Origin: Kiloniellales bacterium
GTDB lineage: Bacteria > Pseudomonadota > Alphaproteobacteria > Kiloniellales > JAKSDN01
Length of the DNA stretch: 6,514 bases
Reading direction: 5' to 3'
NCBI GenBank assembly: GCA_022360075.1
Contig: JAKSDN010001076.1
Location: forward strand, 1-6,514
Shown here: piece after piece, positions 5,980 to 6,514 of the stretch
Layout of the letters: each line of letters opens with the position of its first letter
Numbering within the stretch: position 1 is the stretch's first letter
Program-made: the position numbers and the translations under genes
Notes under the pieces: generated by a model
The model's input: only the letters and a program-made list of their open reading frames with translations
Database searches by the model: none
Told to the model about the DNA's origin: nothing

Positions 5980-6514
5980 AGCTCGACCCCCAAGGCCTTG
6001 GCGACGGTGAAGACGTCCTTGTCGCCGCGCCCGCAGAGGTTGACCACCATCAGGTGGTCGCGCGGCAGCTCTGGCGCGAGCTTCTTGACATGGGCGAGCG
6101 CGTGGCTCGGCTCGAGCGCCGGGATGATGCCCTCGAGCTTGGAGCAGAGCTGGAAAGCCTCGAGCGCCTCGGCGTCGGTCGCGGCGACGTACTCGACCCG
6201 CCCGATGTCGTTGAGCCAAGCGTGCTCCGGCCCGATGCCGGGGTAGTCGAGGCCGGCCGAGATCGAGAAAGGCTCGATGATCTGGCCGTCGTCGTCCTGC
6301 AGCAGGTAGGTGCGGTTGCCGTGCAGCACGCCGGGCCGCCCGCCGGTCAGCGAGGCGGCGTGCTCGCCGGTCTCGACGCCCTTGCCGGCGGCCTCGACGC
6401 CGACGATGCGTACGTCCTTGTCGTCGAGGAAGGGATAGAACAGGCCCATGGCGTTCGAACCGCCGCCGATGCACGCGACCAGGGTATCCGGCAACCGGCC
6501 TTCGGCCCGGAGCA
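5976..6514 (-). CDS. trpB: Tryptophan synthase beta subunit, C-terminal part (5' end outside window)
   Basis: TrpB is the PLP enzyme that condenses indole from TrpA with L-serine to make tryptophan. Only about the last 179 residues are present; the frame is open to the window edge with no true start (the in-frame TTG at 6494 is internal). The first visible residues are [23 protein letters not shown], carrying the GGGSNA loop that binds the PLP phosphate. Then come [32 protein letters not shown], and [13 protein letters not shown] near the end. In the last motif a cysteine (codon 6035-6033) stands where Escherichia coli has the serine that contacts the PLP ring nitrogen, a substitution I believe is common in this lineage. 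It is the most upstream gene here of the trpB-trpA-accD-folC run. trpF would be the expected gene further upstream, but that is outside the window. Confidence 0.97.
   Translation of the reverse strand, partial: LRAEGRLPDTLVACIGGGSNAMGLFYPFLDDKDVRIVGVEAAGKGVETGEHAASLTGGRPGVLHGNRTYLLQDDDGQIIEPFSISAGLDYPGIGPEHAWLNDIGRVEYVAATDAEALEAFQLCSKLEGIIPALEPSHALAHVKKLAPELPRDHLMVVNLCGRGDKDVFTVAKALGVEL

Noticed and set aside
4948..6246. Long + strand open frame of 432 residues opposite accD, trpA and trpB
   Set aside because: It lies entirely opposite tryptophan synthase and accD coding sequence. Its length comes from high GC and codon bias, and no domain is recognisable.
5107..6474. TrpA frame extended upstream through trpB as a 455-residue protein
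   Set aside because: The first 165 residues are an out-of-frame reading of trpB. Only the part from about 5979 onward has TrpA sequence.
5976..6494. trpB read as a complete short gene starting at TTG 6494
   Set aside because: The frame stays open upstream to the window edge and encodes the conserved LRAEGRLPD segment before that TTG, so the gene is simply cut by the window.

Overview
This is a high-GC, densely coded chromosomal segment. Two gene groups point toward each other: addA(end)-trxA on the + strand and trpB(end)-trpA-accD-folC on the - strand. From my knowledge of the group, this neighbourhood (addBA-trxA facing trpFBA-accD-folC) is characteristic of Alphaproteobacteria. The protein sequences and codon bias fit a GC-rich member, perhaps Rhodospirillales-like, but that placement is an inference. 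No mobile element, CRISPR array, tRNA or rRNA is visible.

Left part, + strand (1-1387). The window opens inside addA, at helicase motif VI, and carries its C-terminal RecB-like nuclease domain (double-strand break repair). A short gap with a small AT-rich palindrome and a weak candidate promoter leads to trxA, a canonical WCGPCK thioredoxin. trxA ends in a textbook intrinsic terminator with an 11-bp stem, GAAA loop and T tract. The noncoding stretch from 1388 to 1653 holds an alphaproteobacterial-type dispersed palindromic repeat and two further inverted repeats, with no credible gene.

Right part, - strand (6514 down to 1654). The order of transcription is trpB (3' part only), trpA, accD, folC, then a gene for a two-domain protein. 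Junctions are very tight: trpB and trpA overlap by 4 bases (TTGA), trpA and accD are 4 bases apart, and accD and folC overlap. These four are clearly co-transcribed and join tryptophan synthase (both subunits), the acetyl-CoA carboxylase beta subunit and folylpolyglutamate/dihydrofolate synthase. They are metabolically linked only loosely, as housekeeping biosynthesis.

The least ordinary gene lies last, between folC and the convergent trxA. It encodes a 376-residue fusion of an N-terminal peroxiredoxin-like (AhpC/TSA fold) domain to a C-terminal 2-oxoglutarate/Fe(II) dioxygenase domain. The iron and 2-oxoglutarate ligands are intact. The peroxiredoxin site keeps its cysteine but has Lys where Thr/Ser is expected. 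Its substrate is unknown, and it is the best candidate here for unexplored biology. The rest of the window is a conventional, well-conserved housekeeping region, and I see no evidence of a wholly new multi-gene system.
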